A stretch of DNA of 64,000 nt from an uncultured Mediterraneibacter sp. (GTDB lineage Bacteria > Bacillota > Clostridia > Lachnospirales > Lachnospiraceae). Made by a program: the position numbers and the translations under genes. The notes below the pieces were generated by a model. That model saw only the letters and a program-made list of their open reading frames with translations, made no database searches and had not been told where the DNA came from. Location of the stretch: assembly GCA_944381935.1 (NCBI GenBank), contig CALWMN010000010.1, forward strand, positions 1 through 64,000, in the 5' to 3' direction. Each line of letters opens with the position of its first letter. Positions within the stretch are counted from its first letter, which is position 1. This document shows, in pieces, positions 1-8,024 of the stretch.

Positions 1-434
1 GCCATCTTGTGCATATCTTCTTTTCTCTTCACAGCGCCGCCTGTGTTGTTCGCTGCGTCAAGAATCTCATTTGCCAGTCTTTCTTCCATTGTCTTCTCGC
101 CTCTCTGACGGGAATACATGGTCAGCCAGCGAAGAGCAAGCGCCTGCCTTCTGTCAGCTCTGACCTCAATCGGCACCTGGTATGTTGCACCGCCGATACG
201 TCTCGCCTTTACTTCCAGAACCGGCATCATATTGTTCATCGCTTCCTCGAACACCTCGATTGCCGGCTTGCCTGCCTTCTCTTCTACCCTCTCAAATGCC
301 CCGTATACAATCTTCTGTGCTACGCCCTTCTTACCATCCAGCATGATATTGTTGATAAGTTTGGTGACAACTTTGTTGTTGTATATCGGATCGGCTAATA
401 CATCTCTTTTCTGAGTATGTCCTTTACGTGGCAC
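1..434 (-). CDS. rpsG: 30S ribosomal protein S7 (3' end cut by window edge)
   Basis: Primary 16S rRNA-binding protein that nucleates assembly of the small-subunit head. The minus-strand translation starts with the typical S7 opening [16 protein letters not shown] and continues through [10 protein letters not shown] and [15 protein letters not shown]. The start is a GTG at 432-434 behind a strong Shine-Dalgarno (TAAGGAGGGA, 439-448). About 144 codons are present of a usual ~156, so only the last dozen residues are missing beyond position 1. It follows rpsL as in the str operon, but after an unusually long 406-bp gap that carries its own promoter and several hairpins. In E. coli S7 represses its operon translationally; whether that applies here is inference. 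Confidence 0.96.
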   Translation of the reverse strand, partial: MPRKGHTQKRDVLADPIYNNKVVTKLINNIMLDGKKGVAQKIVYGAFERVEEKAGKPAIEVFEEAMNNMMPVLEVKARRIGGATYQVPIEVRADRRQALALRWLTMYSRQRGEKTMEERLANEILDAANNTGGAVKRKEDMHKM

Positions 435-558
435 GGTCCTTCCCTCCTTAATCATATTTTCCGGTCATCCCGGGATTAATTCATCGGTACTCACATGTGT
501 CTTTCTATGGAATCGCATTTCATGTGCTCGCGGCCGCGGGACTCTATCTGTGAAAGAT

Positions 559-686
559 GTCCGGCACACTAACCTCTGCCGGACCAAGCCTGCACCTGAC
601 TCAACACATTCCGTCAGGTGCACTGCTCATCCGCAACCTGTGCTTATTGAACTGCTGATGTTCAACAAGACTACGATAATCATAGT
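559..686 (-). promoter_or_regulatory. Structured leader of rpsG: four successive perfect hairpins
   Basis: In transcription order on the minus strand there are four stem-loops. 670-686 has a 7-bp stem with a 3-nt loop, 647-665 pairs TTGAAC with GTTCAA, 591-622 pairs TGCACCTGAC with GTCAGGTGCA (10 bp), and 559-584 pairs GTCCGGCA with TGCCGGAC (8 bp). None is followed by a T-run, so they are unlikely to be terminators. They lie between a promoter at 702-729 and the rpsG start. A ribosomal-protein-responsive leader is a reasonable guess, unproven. Apart from these elements and the palindrome CGCGGCCGCG near 529-538, I see nothing else in the 435-840 gap. Confidence 0.55.
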
Positions 687-701
687 TCTGTTTGTGATAC
701 G

Positions 702-729
702 ATTTAACACTCTAGTTACATTACGTCAA
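702..729 (-). promoter_or_regulatory. Sigma-A-type promoter for rpsG
   Basis: Minus strand: TTGACG (724-729), 16-bp spacer, TTAAAT (702-707). It lies in the rpsL-rpsG gap about 270 bp upstream of the rpsG start, so rpsG can be transcribed apart from rpsL with a long 5' leader. Confidence 0.6.
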
Positions 730-840
730 TTTGATAATGCGGTTCTTCTCGCCAGGCCTGTAAAACACTCCGCCCGGTTCCAAAGAACGGTACTCACACT
801 AAATTTGTTCTGCACAATGCATGAACTCATTGAGTGTTCA

Positions 841-1263
841 TTACTTTTTCGCATCTTTCGGTCTTTTAGCGCCGTATTTGGAACGCGCCTGACGTCTGTT
901 TGCGACACCTGCTGTATCCAACGTACCACGGATGATGTGGTATCTTGTACCAGGCAGATCCTTTACCCTTCCTCCACGGATCATAACAACGCTATGCTCC
1001 TGAAGGTTATGTCCTTCACCCGGGATATAGCTTGTCACTTCGATTCCGTTAGAAAGACGAACTCTGGCGATCTTTCTCAGAGCCGAGTTAGGCTTCTTCG
1101 GTGTGGCAGTCTTAACTGCTGTGCACACGCCTCTCTTCTGCGGAGAAGATGTGTTTGTCGCACGTTTCCTCAGAGAGTTATATCCTTTCTGAAGTGCCGG
1201 TGCTGTAGATTTCTTCTCGGAAGTCTGACGTCCTTTTCTAACTAACTGGTTAAATGTTGGCAT
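841..1263 (-). CDS. rpsL: 30S ribosomal protein S12
   Basis: Decoding-centre protein of the small subunit; the streptomycin-resistance locus. The translation is a full 140-residue S12: [12 protein letters not shown] at the start, the conserved [17 protein letters not shown] segment with its functional lysine, [13 protein letters not shown] and [11 protein letters not shown], and a basic tail. The ATG at 1261-1263 is chosen over an in-frame GTG at 1270-1272 because that GTG overlaps the Shine-Dalgarno AGGAGGTG. It has its own promoter and a leader with a perfect 8-bp hairpin. In most Clostridia rpsL follows rpoC closely; here about 17 kb of other genes separate them. Confidence 0.97.
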   Translation of the reverse strand: MPTFNQLVRKGRQTSEKKSTAPALQKGYNSLRKRATNTSSPQKRGVCTAVKTATPKKPNSALRKIARVRLSNGIEVTSYIPGEGHNLQEHSVVMIRGGRVKDLPGTRYHIIRGTLDTAGVANRRQARSKYGAKRPKDAKK

Positions 1264-1293
1264 TCTTTTCACCTCCTATGAATTATTCGTTTC

Positions 1294-1340
1294 TTCACGG
1301 CTTATGCCGTGAATGGCTGCGGATAACCTTATCATTATCC
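1294..1340 (-). promoter_or_regulatory. Hairpins in the rpsL leader
   Basis: A perfect 8-bp stem with a 4-nt loop (TTCACGGC / GCCGTGAA, 1294-1313) lies about 17 nt upstream of the rpsL Shine-Dalgarno. A second 6-bp stem (GGATAA / TTATCC, 1321-1340) precedes it in the transcript. There is no T-run, so regulation of translation or stability is more likely than termination. Confidence 0.4.
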
Positions 1341-1393
1341 AATTTGCAATTTGGCGCACGAAAAAAATACTGCATTTTCATGCACGCTAAATC

Positions 1394-1422
1394 AGTTTAT
1401 TACGTTTATCTTAGAAAGTCAA
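1394..1422 (-). promoter_or_regulatory. Promoter of rpsL
   Basis: Minus strand: TTGACT (1417-1422), 17-bp spacer, TAAACT (1394-1399), leaving a leader of about 125 nt before rpsL. Confidence 0.7.
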
Positions 1423-1460
1423 GGGATTTTATAAGATTTTCCAATGTTTCTGAGGACATT

Positions 1461-1490
1461 CCCATCTCCGGCCTTCTGCCGGGAGATGGG
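1461..1490 (-). terminator. Possible terminator-like hairpin after proS
   Basis: A 12-bp GC-rich stem with one bulge (CCCATCTCC arm at 1461-1469, GAGATGGG arm at 1483-1490) lies 24 bp beyond the proS stop. A U-tract is missing on both strands, so it may be a 3'-end stabiliser rather than an intrinsic terminator. Confidence 0.4.
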
Positions 1491-1513
1491 ATCTGCTCCG
1501 CACAGATATGCTC

Positions 1514-2956
1514 TTAATATGCTCTTCCCCAATATACCATATGCTTTGCCGGCTTGCCGCAGCATACACACACATCACTGAGGTGTTCTTCTTCCATTGG
1601 GATGCATCTGGATGTGACTCCCCCTGCCTGCGCTTTGATCTCATCTTCGCAGGCTTCCTCGCCGCACCACATTGCCTTGACAAAACCTTTCTTATTCTGC
1701 ACGGCGTCTTTCATCTCCTCGATTGTCGTCGCCGTGCTGATGTGTGCATCGAGGAATGACTTCGCCTTTGCATAAAGGTCTTTTTGGATCGTCTCAAGGA
1801 TCTCTCCCAGTTTTTCTGTAATTTCATCCACGGGCACAACAATCTTCTCGCGGGTATCTCTGCGCACTACCACGACCTGTCCGTTCTCGATATCCTTTGG
1901 TCCGATCTCGATTCGGGTCGGGATCCCGAGCATTTCCTGCTCACTGAACTTCCATCCGGGACTCTTTTCCGAATCATCGACCTTCGCCCGGTAACCTGCT
2001 GCCCTCAGCACATCCAGAAGCTCGTTCGCTTTATCCAGCACTCCCTCTTTATGCTGCGCAATCGGGATCACCCTTGTCTGCACAGGAGCAATCCTGGGCG
2101 GAAGGACAAGACCGCTGTCGTCGCCGTGGACCATGATGATCGCTCCGATAATTCTTGTGGACAATCCCCATGACGTCTCATACACGCTGTGAAGCTCATT
2201 GTTCTTATCCGCATATTTGATATTGAATGCATCTGGAAAGGCATTCCCGAAGAAATGGCTCGTAGCAGACTGCAGCGCCTGGCCGTCATGCATCAGCGCC
2301 TCGATCGTATAGGTGTCCTGGGCCCCTGCAAATTTCTCACTTTCTGTCTTTCTTCCTGCTATAACCGGGATCGCCAGGTCTTCCTCCACAAAGCTCTTGT
2401 ACACTTCCCACATCATTTTCGTGCGTTCTTCAGCTTCCTCGTATGTGGCGTGGATCGTGTGCCCCTCCTGCCACAGGAACTCTCTGGAGCGCAGGAAAGG
2501 CCGTGTGGTCTTCTCCCACCTAAGAACCGAACACCACTGGTTCCACACCTTTGGCAGGTCGCGGTAGGACTGGACCGTCTTGCTCCATACATCGCAGAAC
2601 AACGTCTCTGAAGTCGGGCGGATGCAGAAACGCTCCTGCAGCTCTTCCATGCCGCCGTGCGTCACCCACGCTACCTCCGGCGCAAATCCCTCAATATGGT
2701 CCTTCTCCTTCTGGAGCAGGCTTTCTGGGATCAACACGGGCAGATACACATTCTCCACCCCCGTCTCCTTGAACCTTTTGTCCAAATCCGCCTGAATATT
2801 CTCCCAGAGGGCATACCCGTTCGGAAGGTAATTCAGGCATCCCTTTACCCCTGAGTAATCGCACAGCTTCGCCTCACGGACTACATCTGTGTACCACTGT
2901 GCAAAGTCTTCGTCTCTTGACGTGATTGACTGTACCAGCTTCTTTTCCTTTGCCAT
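1514..2956 (-). CDS. proS: Prolyl-tRNA synthetase, short archaeal/eukaryal-type
   Basis: Charges tRNA-Pro in the cytoplasm. 480 residues, the length of the ProS type-3 form that lacks the editing insertion of the long bacterial enzyme. Class II motifs are visible: [14 protein letters not shown], then the motif-2 region [18 protein letters not shown], and motif 3 near [16 protein letters not shown]. The C-terminal ~80 residues carry the cysteine-rich extension typical of this type ([10 protein letters not shown], then CVCCGKPA). The start [18 protein letters not shown] follows an AAGGAG-like site. It stands alone behind a T-box leader, so expression should rise when uncharged tRNA-Pro accumulates. 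Confidence 0.96.
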   Translation of the reverse strand: MAKEKKLVQSITSRDEDFAQWYTDVVREAKLCDYSGVKGCLNYLPNGYALWENIQADLDKRFKETGVENVYLPVLIPESLLQKEKDHIEGFAPEVAWVTHGGMEELQERFCIRPTSETLFCDVWSKTVQSYRDLPKVWNQWCSVLRWEKTTRPFLRSREFLWQEGHTIHATYEEAEERTKMMWEVYKSFVEEDLAIPVIAGRKTESEKFAGAQDTYTIEALMHDGQALQSATSHFFGNAFPDAFNIKYADKNNELHSVYETSWGLSTRIIGAIIMVHGDDSGLVLPPRIAPVQTRVIPIAQHKEGVLDKANELLDVLRAAGYRAKVDDSEKSPGWKFSEQEMLGIPTRIEIGPKDIENGQVVVVRRDTREKIVVPVDEITEKLGEILETIQKDLYAKAKSFLDAHISTATTIEEMKDAVQNKKGFVKAMWCGEEACEDEIKAQAGGVTSRCIPMEEEHLSDVCVCCGKPAKHMVYWGRAY

Positions 2957-2984
2957 TTTTTCTTCTCCTTTATCTTCTTCCTTT

Positions 2985-3302
2985 GCTGCGTTCCTTCACG
3001 ATCCCCGTGTCATACAGACCGGAAAACAATTACAAAAAACGCCGGGACATCTCGTCCCCTGCAACAAGGGACCGGATATCCCGGCGGTACCACCCTAATT
3101 AACTGTGCCCTTCTGTGACGCTCTCTTCCAGACAGACGCGTCATTCCCGCACAGTTCACTCTTTTGCCTCTAACGCAGGACTGCGCTGCACTTTCATGCA
3201 GTGGCTCCCGGACCGGTTCTATACATTCCTGCAGGGGCTTTCACCAGCCGCCCCCTCTCTGTGACATTCCTGCATATACTATTCCCGTTCATCGCCGTCG
3301 TA
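2985..3302 (-). promoter_or_regulatory. T-box riboswitch upstream of proS
   Basis: The minus-strand leader contains the T-box core AGGGTGGTACCGCCGGG (3080-3096), which pairs with the 5' side of the adjacent terminator to form the antiterminator. Upstream lies a stem I with an AGTA element (around 3277-3280) and a distal GGCTGGTGAAAGCC segment (around 3237-3250). The specifier is probably CCG within AGAACCGG (around 3215), matching proline, but I cannot fold it with certainty. The gene downstream, proS, agrees with a proline specifier. Confidence 0.92.
3034..3086 (-). terminator. T-box terminator of proS leader
   Basis: Long GC-rich hairpin: CGCCGGGATATCC arm near 3074-3086 and GATGTCCCGGCG arm at 3040-3051, followed by TTTTTT. 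It is mutually exclusive with the T-box antiterminator. Confidence 0.85.
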
Positions 3303-3308
3303 ACTGTG

Positions 3309-3337
3309 ATTTTAGCGAAAAAGCCCCCTGTTGTCAA
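3309..3337 (-). promoter_or_regulatory. Promoter of the proS T-box transcript
   Basis: Minus strand: consensus TTGACA (3332-3337), 17-bp spacer, TAAAAT (3309-3314). The TGA stop codon of telA (3334-3336) is the TGA of the -35 box, so the two transcription units touch. Confidence 0.85.
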
Positions 3338-4473
3338 CCCTGTATCTGCAGCAGCTTTGTCTTCAGCTCATTCTCCATTGTCCTGAGCTCCGCCTCGGCT
3401 TCTGCCCTCTTCTGGCGGCCTTCCTTCTGGATGTTCATCACCTCGTCCAGTGTCGAGATCAGCGACTCATTTGTCGCCTTGAGTGTTTCGATATCCACGA
3501 TTCCTCTCTCAGACTCTTTCGCTGTGTCTATGGTAGCCATCTTGAGTTTCTCCGCGTTTTTCCTTAGCAGCTCGTTCGTCATATCTGTCACTTCCCTCTG
3601 TGCCGCCGCTGCCTGCGTGGAATGTTCCACACCCAGCGCGAGGACCATCTGGCTCTTCCACAGAGGGATCGTATTGACGATCGTGGACTGGATCTTCTCC
3701 ACCATCAGAGTATCATTGTTCTGGACAAGGCGGATCTGAGGCGCCGTCTGAATCGAGATCATCCTGGTCAGTTCCAGGTCGTGGATCTTCTTCTCAAACC
3801 TGTTGCACATGGAATCCAGATCCTTTGCCGCCTGTGCATCCTCCGGGAGCCCCGACGCCTGCGCCTTTGCCGTAAGCTGTGCAAGCTCGCCGTCCCTGAC
3901 TTCCTGGAGCTTTTTCTTTCCCGCCAGGATATACATTGACAGCTCTTTGAAATAAGTCAGGTTCAGGTCGTACATTTTATCCAGCAGAGCAGTGTCTTTT
4001 AAAAGCTGGACCTGATGTTTTTCCAGCACTTTGATGATCTCATTGACATTCGTCTCCGCCTTCGCATACTTCGCCTTCATACTCTCGATCTTATTAGAAG
4101 CCTTTTTGAAAATACCGAAAAAGCCTTTCTCTTCCTCTTCGTCAAAGCTTTTCAGCTCTCTCACCACCCCGGAGAGGAGGTCTCCGACTTCCCCCAGGTC
4201 CTTGGACCGGACGTTTTCCAGCGCAGATTCCGAGAAATCTGCCATCTTTTTCTGTGTCCCCGCTCCGTACTGAAGAACCAGCGAGGAGTTCGTCAGGTCG
4301 ATCTGCTTTGCAAAGGCGTCAACTGTACGCCGTTCTTCCTCTGTCAAAATACTGTCATCCAATGCCGGTTCCTGTTTTTCCTGCTGCATCAGCGGTTTCT
4401 TTTCCTCCTGACTCTGGAACGGATCCAGCGTCAGTGTCGGCGCGGTGCTCATGTCCTGAAAATCGTTGCCCAT
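3334..4473 (-). CDS. telA: TelA/KlaA-family toxic-anion-resistance-like protein
   Basis: About 379 residues, of the TelA (YaaN in Bacillus) family, named for tellurite resistance on plasmids; the chromosomal role is unclear and probably concerns the envelope or stress. The sequence is largely helical and coiled-coil, with an acidic N-terminus, the central NKIESMKAKYAKAE stretch and the family-typical TAPQIRLVQNNDTLMVEKIQ and IPLWKSQMVLAL segments. I prefer the ATG at 4471-4473 (MGNDFQDM) because a GGAGG sits 8 nt before it; an ATG 15 bp upstream lacks a ribosome site. It lies just after xpaC, the same pairing as xpaC-yaaN in Bacillus subtilis, and probably shares its promoter. Confidence 0.87.
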   Translation of the reverse strand: MGNDFQDMSTAPTLTLDPFQSQEEKKPLMQQEKQEPALDDSILTEEERRTVDAFAKQIDLTNSSLVLQYGAGTQKKMADFSESALENVRSKDLGEVGDLLSGVVRELKSFDEEEEKGFFGIFKKASNKIESMKAKYAKAETNVNEIIKVLEKHQVQLLKDTALLDKMYDLNLTYFKELSMYILAGKKKLQEVRDGELAQLTAKAQASGLPEDAQAAKDLDSMCNRFEKKIHDLELTRMISIQTAPQIRLVQNNDTLMVEKIQSTIVNTIPLWKSQMVLALGVEHSTQAAAAQREVTDMTNELLRKNAEKLKMATIDTAKESERGIVDIETLKATNESLISTLDEVMNIQKEGRQKRAEAEAELRTMENELKTKLLQIQG

Positions 4474-4495
4474 AATCTCATCCTCCATTGTCCAT

Positions 4496-5704
4496 TTATT
4501 TCATCTTTTTCATGCCGTCCTCTGTGAGCCCCTCCTGCGCGAGCATAGTGTGCAGCACAGAAATATCGGATGACACGTCCCAGGCTGTGTCCTGGAACAG
4601 GTCGTCGAGCAGCTTCTCAAAAGCCATATTCAACGTATCAAGCGTTCCCTCAATCTCTTTTTTAGAAGAAAGGATATTCTCTCCCTGTACCGGCTGCGCA
4701 TCCAGCTCCCTGTACGCGTCCAGAAGTTTAATGGTAGTCGGAAGATAATACTCCATCAACCGCCGGATATCATCTACAGACTCGGGGTTCTGCTCCACCC
4801 TGTCAAAAATCCGGTCGACCAGAGTCTCCATACGGGAGATCTTGCCGGAGATTTCCTCCCCCGGTATCGCGTCGTTCGCTTCCCGGATCTTGCTTACATA
4901 TGCATCGCCTTCCTTTACAATCTTCTGCACTTCCGGCGACAGTTTTGCATATTCCTGCTTTTCACGTTTTGCCTTTGCCTCTTGTTCCGCCTTTTCCCGG
5001 TGCATACGCTCCATCAGGGCAGTGTAATCCCGGTAGGCTGTGTCGCTCGTCATCAGGCAGGTTCCCTTTTCATCCAGATGCCCCTGCCGGAACCATCCTT
5101 TTTTGATCATCTTTCTCAGGTCTCTTAACACCTGCTTTGCCGATCTTCCCGTTCTCTCCGCCAGTTCCTTCACGTCACAGTATTCCCTTGCCTGCAGGAC
5201 ATTCACGTATTTCTTAAACCTGCCCACACTGCACACCATACCGGTTCCCGTGGCTGCCATCCAGATGAAAATGGCCAGAAACAGCGTCAGCGCCGCCGCC
5301 CCTGCGCCAAGCGCAACTCCCCATCCGGCTGCGGCTGCGCCGACACAGACTGCCAGGAGCATCATAAGTGTCCCGGCGCCAAATACATATCCGGTTGCCG
5401 CAAGAAAAGCGCCGCCTACCTTTGCGGCGGTGCCTCTCAGATACAGTTCACTGCTTTTGGGACGGTCCTGGGATTGGAACGGCTGCGCTACGGGAGAGCC
5501 TGACGGCTGCCCATGCCAGTCCGCTTTCTTCGGATTCTCCCTGTACCATCCGCCATTCTTAAGCCCCCGCGAAATATGATCCATAGCCTGTCCGACCGTA
5601 TTTGACACCGTTTGATTCAACCTGCTGAAATCCCGGGAATCCACGGCGTCCTGTACCGTTCTGCGTATTTCATCCCCGAATCGCTCCCAATCGTTATTGA
5701 TCAT
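4496..5704 (-). CDS. xpaC: XpaC-family protein (5-bromo-4-chloroindolyl phosphate hydrolysis family)
   Basis: 402 residues. The N-terminal ~90 residues are hydrophilic. A hydrophobic block of two or three membrane segments follows (about 90-160, rich in Gly/Ala). The cytoplasmic C-terminal part resembles the XpaC family, named for X-phos hydrolysis though the enzymatic role is doubtful. A short helix-turn-helix-like stretch (DVKELAERTGRSAKQVLRDL) and a charged helical segment (REKAEQEAKAKREKQ) are visible. The start ATG follows TAAGGAGGAAATCC. It is first in an operon with telA, 22 bp away, behind a good sigma-A promoter. Confidence 0.8.
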   Translation of the reverse strand: MINNDWERFGDEIRRTVQDAVDSRDFSRLNQTVSNTVGQAMDHISRGLKNGGWYRENPKKADWHGQPSGSPVAQPFQSQDRPKSSELYLRGTAAKVGGAFLAATGYVFGAGTLMMLLAVCVGAAAAGWGVALGAGAAALTLFLAIFIWMAATGTGMVCSVGRFKKYVNVLQAREYCDVKELAERTGRSAKQVLRDLRKMIKKGWFRQGHLDEKGTCLMTSDTAYRDYTALMERMHREKAEQEAKAKREKQEYAKLSPEVQKIVKEGDAYVSKIREANDAIPGEEISGKISRMETLVDRIFDRVEQNPESVDDIRRLMEYYLPTTIKLLDAYRELDAQPVQGENILSSKKEIEGTLDTLNMAFEKLLDDLFQDTAWDVSSDISVLHTMLAQEGLTEDGMKKMK

Positions 5705-5723
5705 GGATTTCCTCCTTAAATGC

Positions 5724-5752
5724 TTGACCTGAAAAATCTTTTATATGATAAT
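5724..5752 (+). promoter_or_regulatory. Candidate promoter of the pseudouridine synthase gene
   Basis: Plus strand: TTGACC (5724-5729), 17-bp spacer, GATAAT (5747-5752), 58 bp before the start codon. It overlaps the divergent xpaC promoter region. Confidence 0.5.
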
Positions 5753-5753
5753 C

Positions 5754-5782
5754 AGTTTAGTCGCATCACCCTTAAAAGTCAA
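5754..5782 (-). promoter_or_regulatory. Promoter of xpaC-telA
   Basis: Minus strand: TTGACT (5777-5782), 17-bp spacer, TAAACT (5754-5759). Its -10 box lies 1 bp from the -10 box of the oppositely directed promoter, so the two promoters should compete. Confidence 0.7.
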
Positions 5783-5810
5783 GAAAACGAAAAGAGAAAG
5801 GAACATAAAA

Positions 5811-6479
5811 ATGAATCCTCAGATATTATATGAAGATGATTCCATCATCGTATGCCGCAAACCCGCCGGAATCCCCACGCAGACCCGCAAAATCGGCACC
5901 CCGGATCTGGTCAGCATCCTGAAAAACCATCTCGCCGGGGAAGCCTCGCCCTTGCGCAGGGCAGCAAAGGAGCCTTATCTTGCCGTTATCCACCGTCTCG
6001 ACCAGCCGGTTGAGGGCCTGCTCGTCTTTGCCAAAACCCCTGGCGCTGCAAAAGAACTGAACCGGCAGCTTACCGGCGCCGGGTTCGGGAAATATTACCA
6101 TGCGATGGTTCATGGCATCCCTTCCCCTCAGGAAGGGACTCTTAAGGATTATATGGTCAAAGACAGCCGGACCAATTCTTCAGCCGTCTGTCCCGAAGGG
6201 ACGCCCGGCAGCAAGCTTGCATGTCTGCACTATAAGGTAATCACACCATATCCCGGCCGGTCCCTTTTGGACATCCGTCTGGATACCGGACGCCATCATC
6301 AGATACGGGTTCAGCTGGCGCATGCGGGCTGCCCCATCATCGGCGACAGGAAGTATGGCAGCAGAAAGGATCCCGGTACACTCATGCTCTGTGCATACAG
6401 ACTCCAGTTCTGCCACCCCGGAGACGAGCGCCTGTTGACTTTTGATCTTCCGCAGCAAAACATGGGGCATGTCGTCTGA
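5811..6479 (+). CDS. RluA-family pseudouridine synthase
   Basis: 222 residues. It isomerises uridine to pseudouridine in rRNA or tRNA; the substrate cannot be told from sequence. The catalytic motif is HRLDQPVEGLLVFAKT (about residues 60-75), where the Asp is the nucleophile. Conserved RLDTGRHHQIRVQLAHAGCPIIGDRKYG follows. The opening ILYEDDSIIVCRKPAGIPTQ is typical of the catalytic domain; no S4 RNA-binding domain precedes it. The ATG at 5811 has an AAAGGA site 8 nt upstream; an in-frame upstream start at 5745 has none and would extend over the divergent promoter region. It is a single plus-strand gene. Confidence 0.9.
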   Translation: MNPQILYEDDSIIVCRKPAGIPTQTRKIGTPDLVSILKNHLAGEASPLRRAAKEPYLAVIHRLDQPVEGLLVFAKTPGAAKELNRQLTGAGFGKYYHAMVHGIPSPQEGTLKDYMVKDSRTNSSAVCPEGTPGSKLACLHYKVITPYPGRSLLDIRLDTGRHHQIRVQLAHAGCPIIGDRKYGSRKDPGTLMLCAYRLQFCHPGDERLLTFDLPQQNMGHVV

Positions 6480-6500
6480 CACGCCCCATGACATTTTTCC
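6461..6500 (+). terminator. Terminator of the pseudouridine synthase gene
   Basis: CATGGGGC arm (6461-6468) and GCCCCATG arm (6483-6490), extended by a TGTC/GACA pairing next to the loop and followed by ATTTTT. The stem begins inside the last codons of the gene, whose stop is at 6477-6479. Confidence 0.7.
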
Positions 6501-6518
6501 TGTCCCGAATTATGGCTG

Positions 6519-6806
6519 TTACATTTCGCCGATTTCTACTTCCGGCTCTTCCTCAAGGGACTCGGCATATTTGTCCAGGATCGTTGTCTGGATCCTTTCT
6601 CTTGTCCCTGAATTGATCGGATGTGCAATGTCCCGATACTCGCCGTCAAGAGCCTTCTTGCTTGGCATTGCGATAAACAGACCTTTCTCGCCTTCTATCA
6701 CTTTGATGTCATGAACCACAAATTCATCATCAATCGTGATCGATACTACCGCCTTAAGTTTTCCCTCTTTTGCGACTTTTCGCACACGTACATCTGTGAT
6801 TTGCAT
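6519..6806 (-). CDS. spoVG: Septation/sporulation regulator SpoVG
   Basis: 95 residues with the full SpoVG core: [34 protein letters not shown] and [10 protein letters not shown]...RDIAHPI. SpoVG is a small nucleic-acid-binding protein that affects septum formation, sporulation and virulence or exoprotein genes in Firmicutes. The start ATG at 6804-6806 matches the family start; an upstream ATG would add ten residues not found in the family. The C-terminus is acidic ([11 protein letters not shown]). It lies downstream of glgCD with a 99-bp gap; I could not find a convincing sigma-H promoter there. Confidence 0.95.
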   Translation of the reverse strand: MQITDVRVRKVAKEGKLKAVVSITIDDEFVVHDIKVIEGEKGLFIAMPSKKALDGEYRDIAHPINSGTRERIQTTILDKYAESLEEEPEVEIGEM

Positions 6807-6905
6807 ACCCTTCAGGTCTCCTTTCTCCGTATGCATTATTCGTTTCTCCGGTGTAAAAGCATATTCTCTTTTGTTTGGTCCGAAGCCTCATACCCTTCCT
6901 GTAAC

Positions 6906-8024
6906 CTATAATGCATATCGTTCGTTCTTTTCAACTACTATTTTCACACCATTTTCCCCTACATGCCTTGTATTCGCCCTTATGGTATCACGGCTTTCCA
7001 CAATACAGTTTTCAATGTACGTGTTGTCCCCAAGATACACATCATTCAGAATAATGGAATTTTTGATCACGCAGTTATTTCCGACAAAAACTTTCTTGAA
7101 AACAACAGAGTTCTCAACCGTGCCGTTAATAATGCTCCCGCTTCCCACAAGGCTGTTTTTCACGACCGCGCCCGGATTATATTTTGCCGGCGGCTGATCG
7201 CTCACCTTCGAGAAGACGCTTGGCAGTTCACGGAAGAAATAATCCCGCACATCCTGCCTCAGGAAATCCATATTCGTCCGATAATATGCGTCTACAGTTG
7301 ATATGTTACTCCAGTAGCTGTTTATTTTATAACCATATATCTTTTTGAGATTCTTATAGCGAATCAGGATATCGGTTACAAAATCATGTCTTTCCTCTTC
7401 CGCACAATGCTCCACGAGGTCAATAAGCTGTCTCCTCCGAATCACATAAATCCCGGTGGATACTGTCTGCGAATGTGCCACCATCGGCTTCTCTTCAAAC
7501 TCTTCAATCCTGGCCGCCTCATTCATCCGGATCGTACCGAACCGGGTCGCGTCATCGCCGGGCGCCAGTTCCTTGCAGACCACGGTGATGTCCGCCTTTT
7601 TTGCAATATGGTATTCCAGAACTTTATTGTAATCCATCTTGTACACTGCATCCCCGGAAGTGATGATCACATACGGCTCATGGCACTTCCTGAGAAAGTC
7701 CAGGTTCTGATAAATCGCATCCGCCGTCCCTCTGTACCAGTATCCATTATCCGCAGTGATCGTCGGCGTGAACACGAACAGCCCTCCCTGCTTCCGTCCG
7801 AAATCCCACCATTTGGAAGAATTGAGATGCTCATTCAGTGACCGGGCATTGTACTGGGTCAGGACCGCAACCTTCTGAATATGAGAATTTGTCATATTGC
7901 TCAGCGCAAAGTCAATCGCCCTGTAGCTCCCCGCGATCGGCATCGCCGCGACCGCACGCCTTGCCGTAAGCTCCTGCATCTTCCTGCTGTTGCCCCCTGC
8001 TAAAATAATACCTACCGCCCTCAT
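6906..8024 (-). CDS. glgD: Glucose-1-phosphate adenylyltransferase subunit GlgD (copy 1)
   Basis: 372 residues, partner of GlgC in ADP-glucose synthesis for glycogen. It has an N-terminal nucleotidyltransferase domain and a C-terminal left-handed beta-helix of hexapeptide repeats ([20 protein letters not shown] and on). The nucleotide-binding loop is altered ([10 protein letters not shown] instead of LAGGxGxRL), but the [10 protein letters not shown] block is kept, so some catalytic features remain. The start overlaps the glgC stop by 4 bp (ATGA), implying coupled translation and a heteromeric enzyme. In Firmicutes GlgD is known to modulate GlgC rather than work alone. A second, more divergent glgD is at 38.8 kb. 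Confidence 0.93.
   Translation of the reverse strand: MRAVGIILAGGNSRKMQELTARRAVAAMPIAGSYRAIDFALSNMTNSHIQKVAVLTQYNARSLNEHLNSSKWWDFGRKQGGLFVFTPTITADNGYWYRGTADAIYQNLDFLRKCHEPYVIITSGDAVYKMDYNKVLEYHIAKKADITVVCKELAPGDDATRFGTIRMNEAARIEEFEEKPMVAHSQTVSTGIYVIRRRQLIDLVEHCAEEERHDFVTDILIRYKNLKKIYGYKINSYWSNISTVDAYYRTNMDFLRQDVRDYFFRELPSVFSKVSDQPPAKYNPGAVVKNSLVGSGSIINGTVENSVVFKKVFVGNNCVIKNSIILNDVYLGDNTYIENCIVESRDTIRANTRHVGENGVKIVVEKNERYAL

Noticed and set aside
550-1245. 231-codon plus-strand frame over rpsL and its downstream gap
   Set aside because: Antisense to rpsL; Cys/Arg-rich random-looking product.
6837-6905. Sigma-H promoter for spoVG
   Set aside because: An AGGAAGG-like -35 and a GAAT-like -10 exist but with a spacing of about 24 bp, too long for sigma-H.
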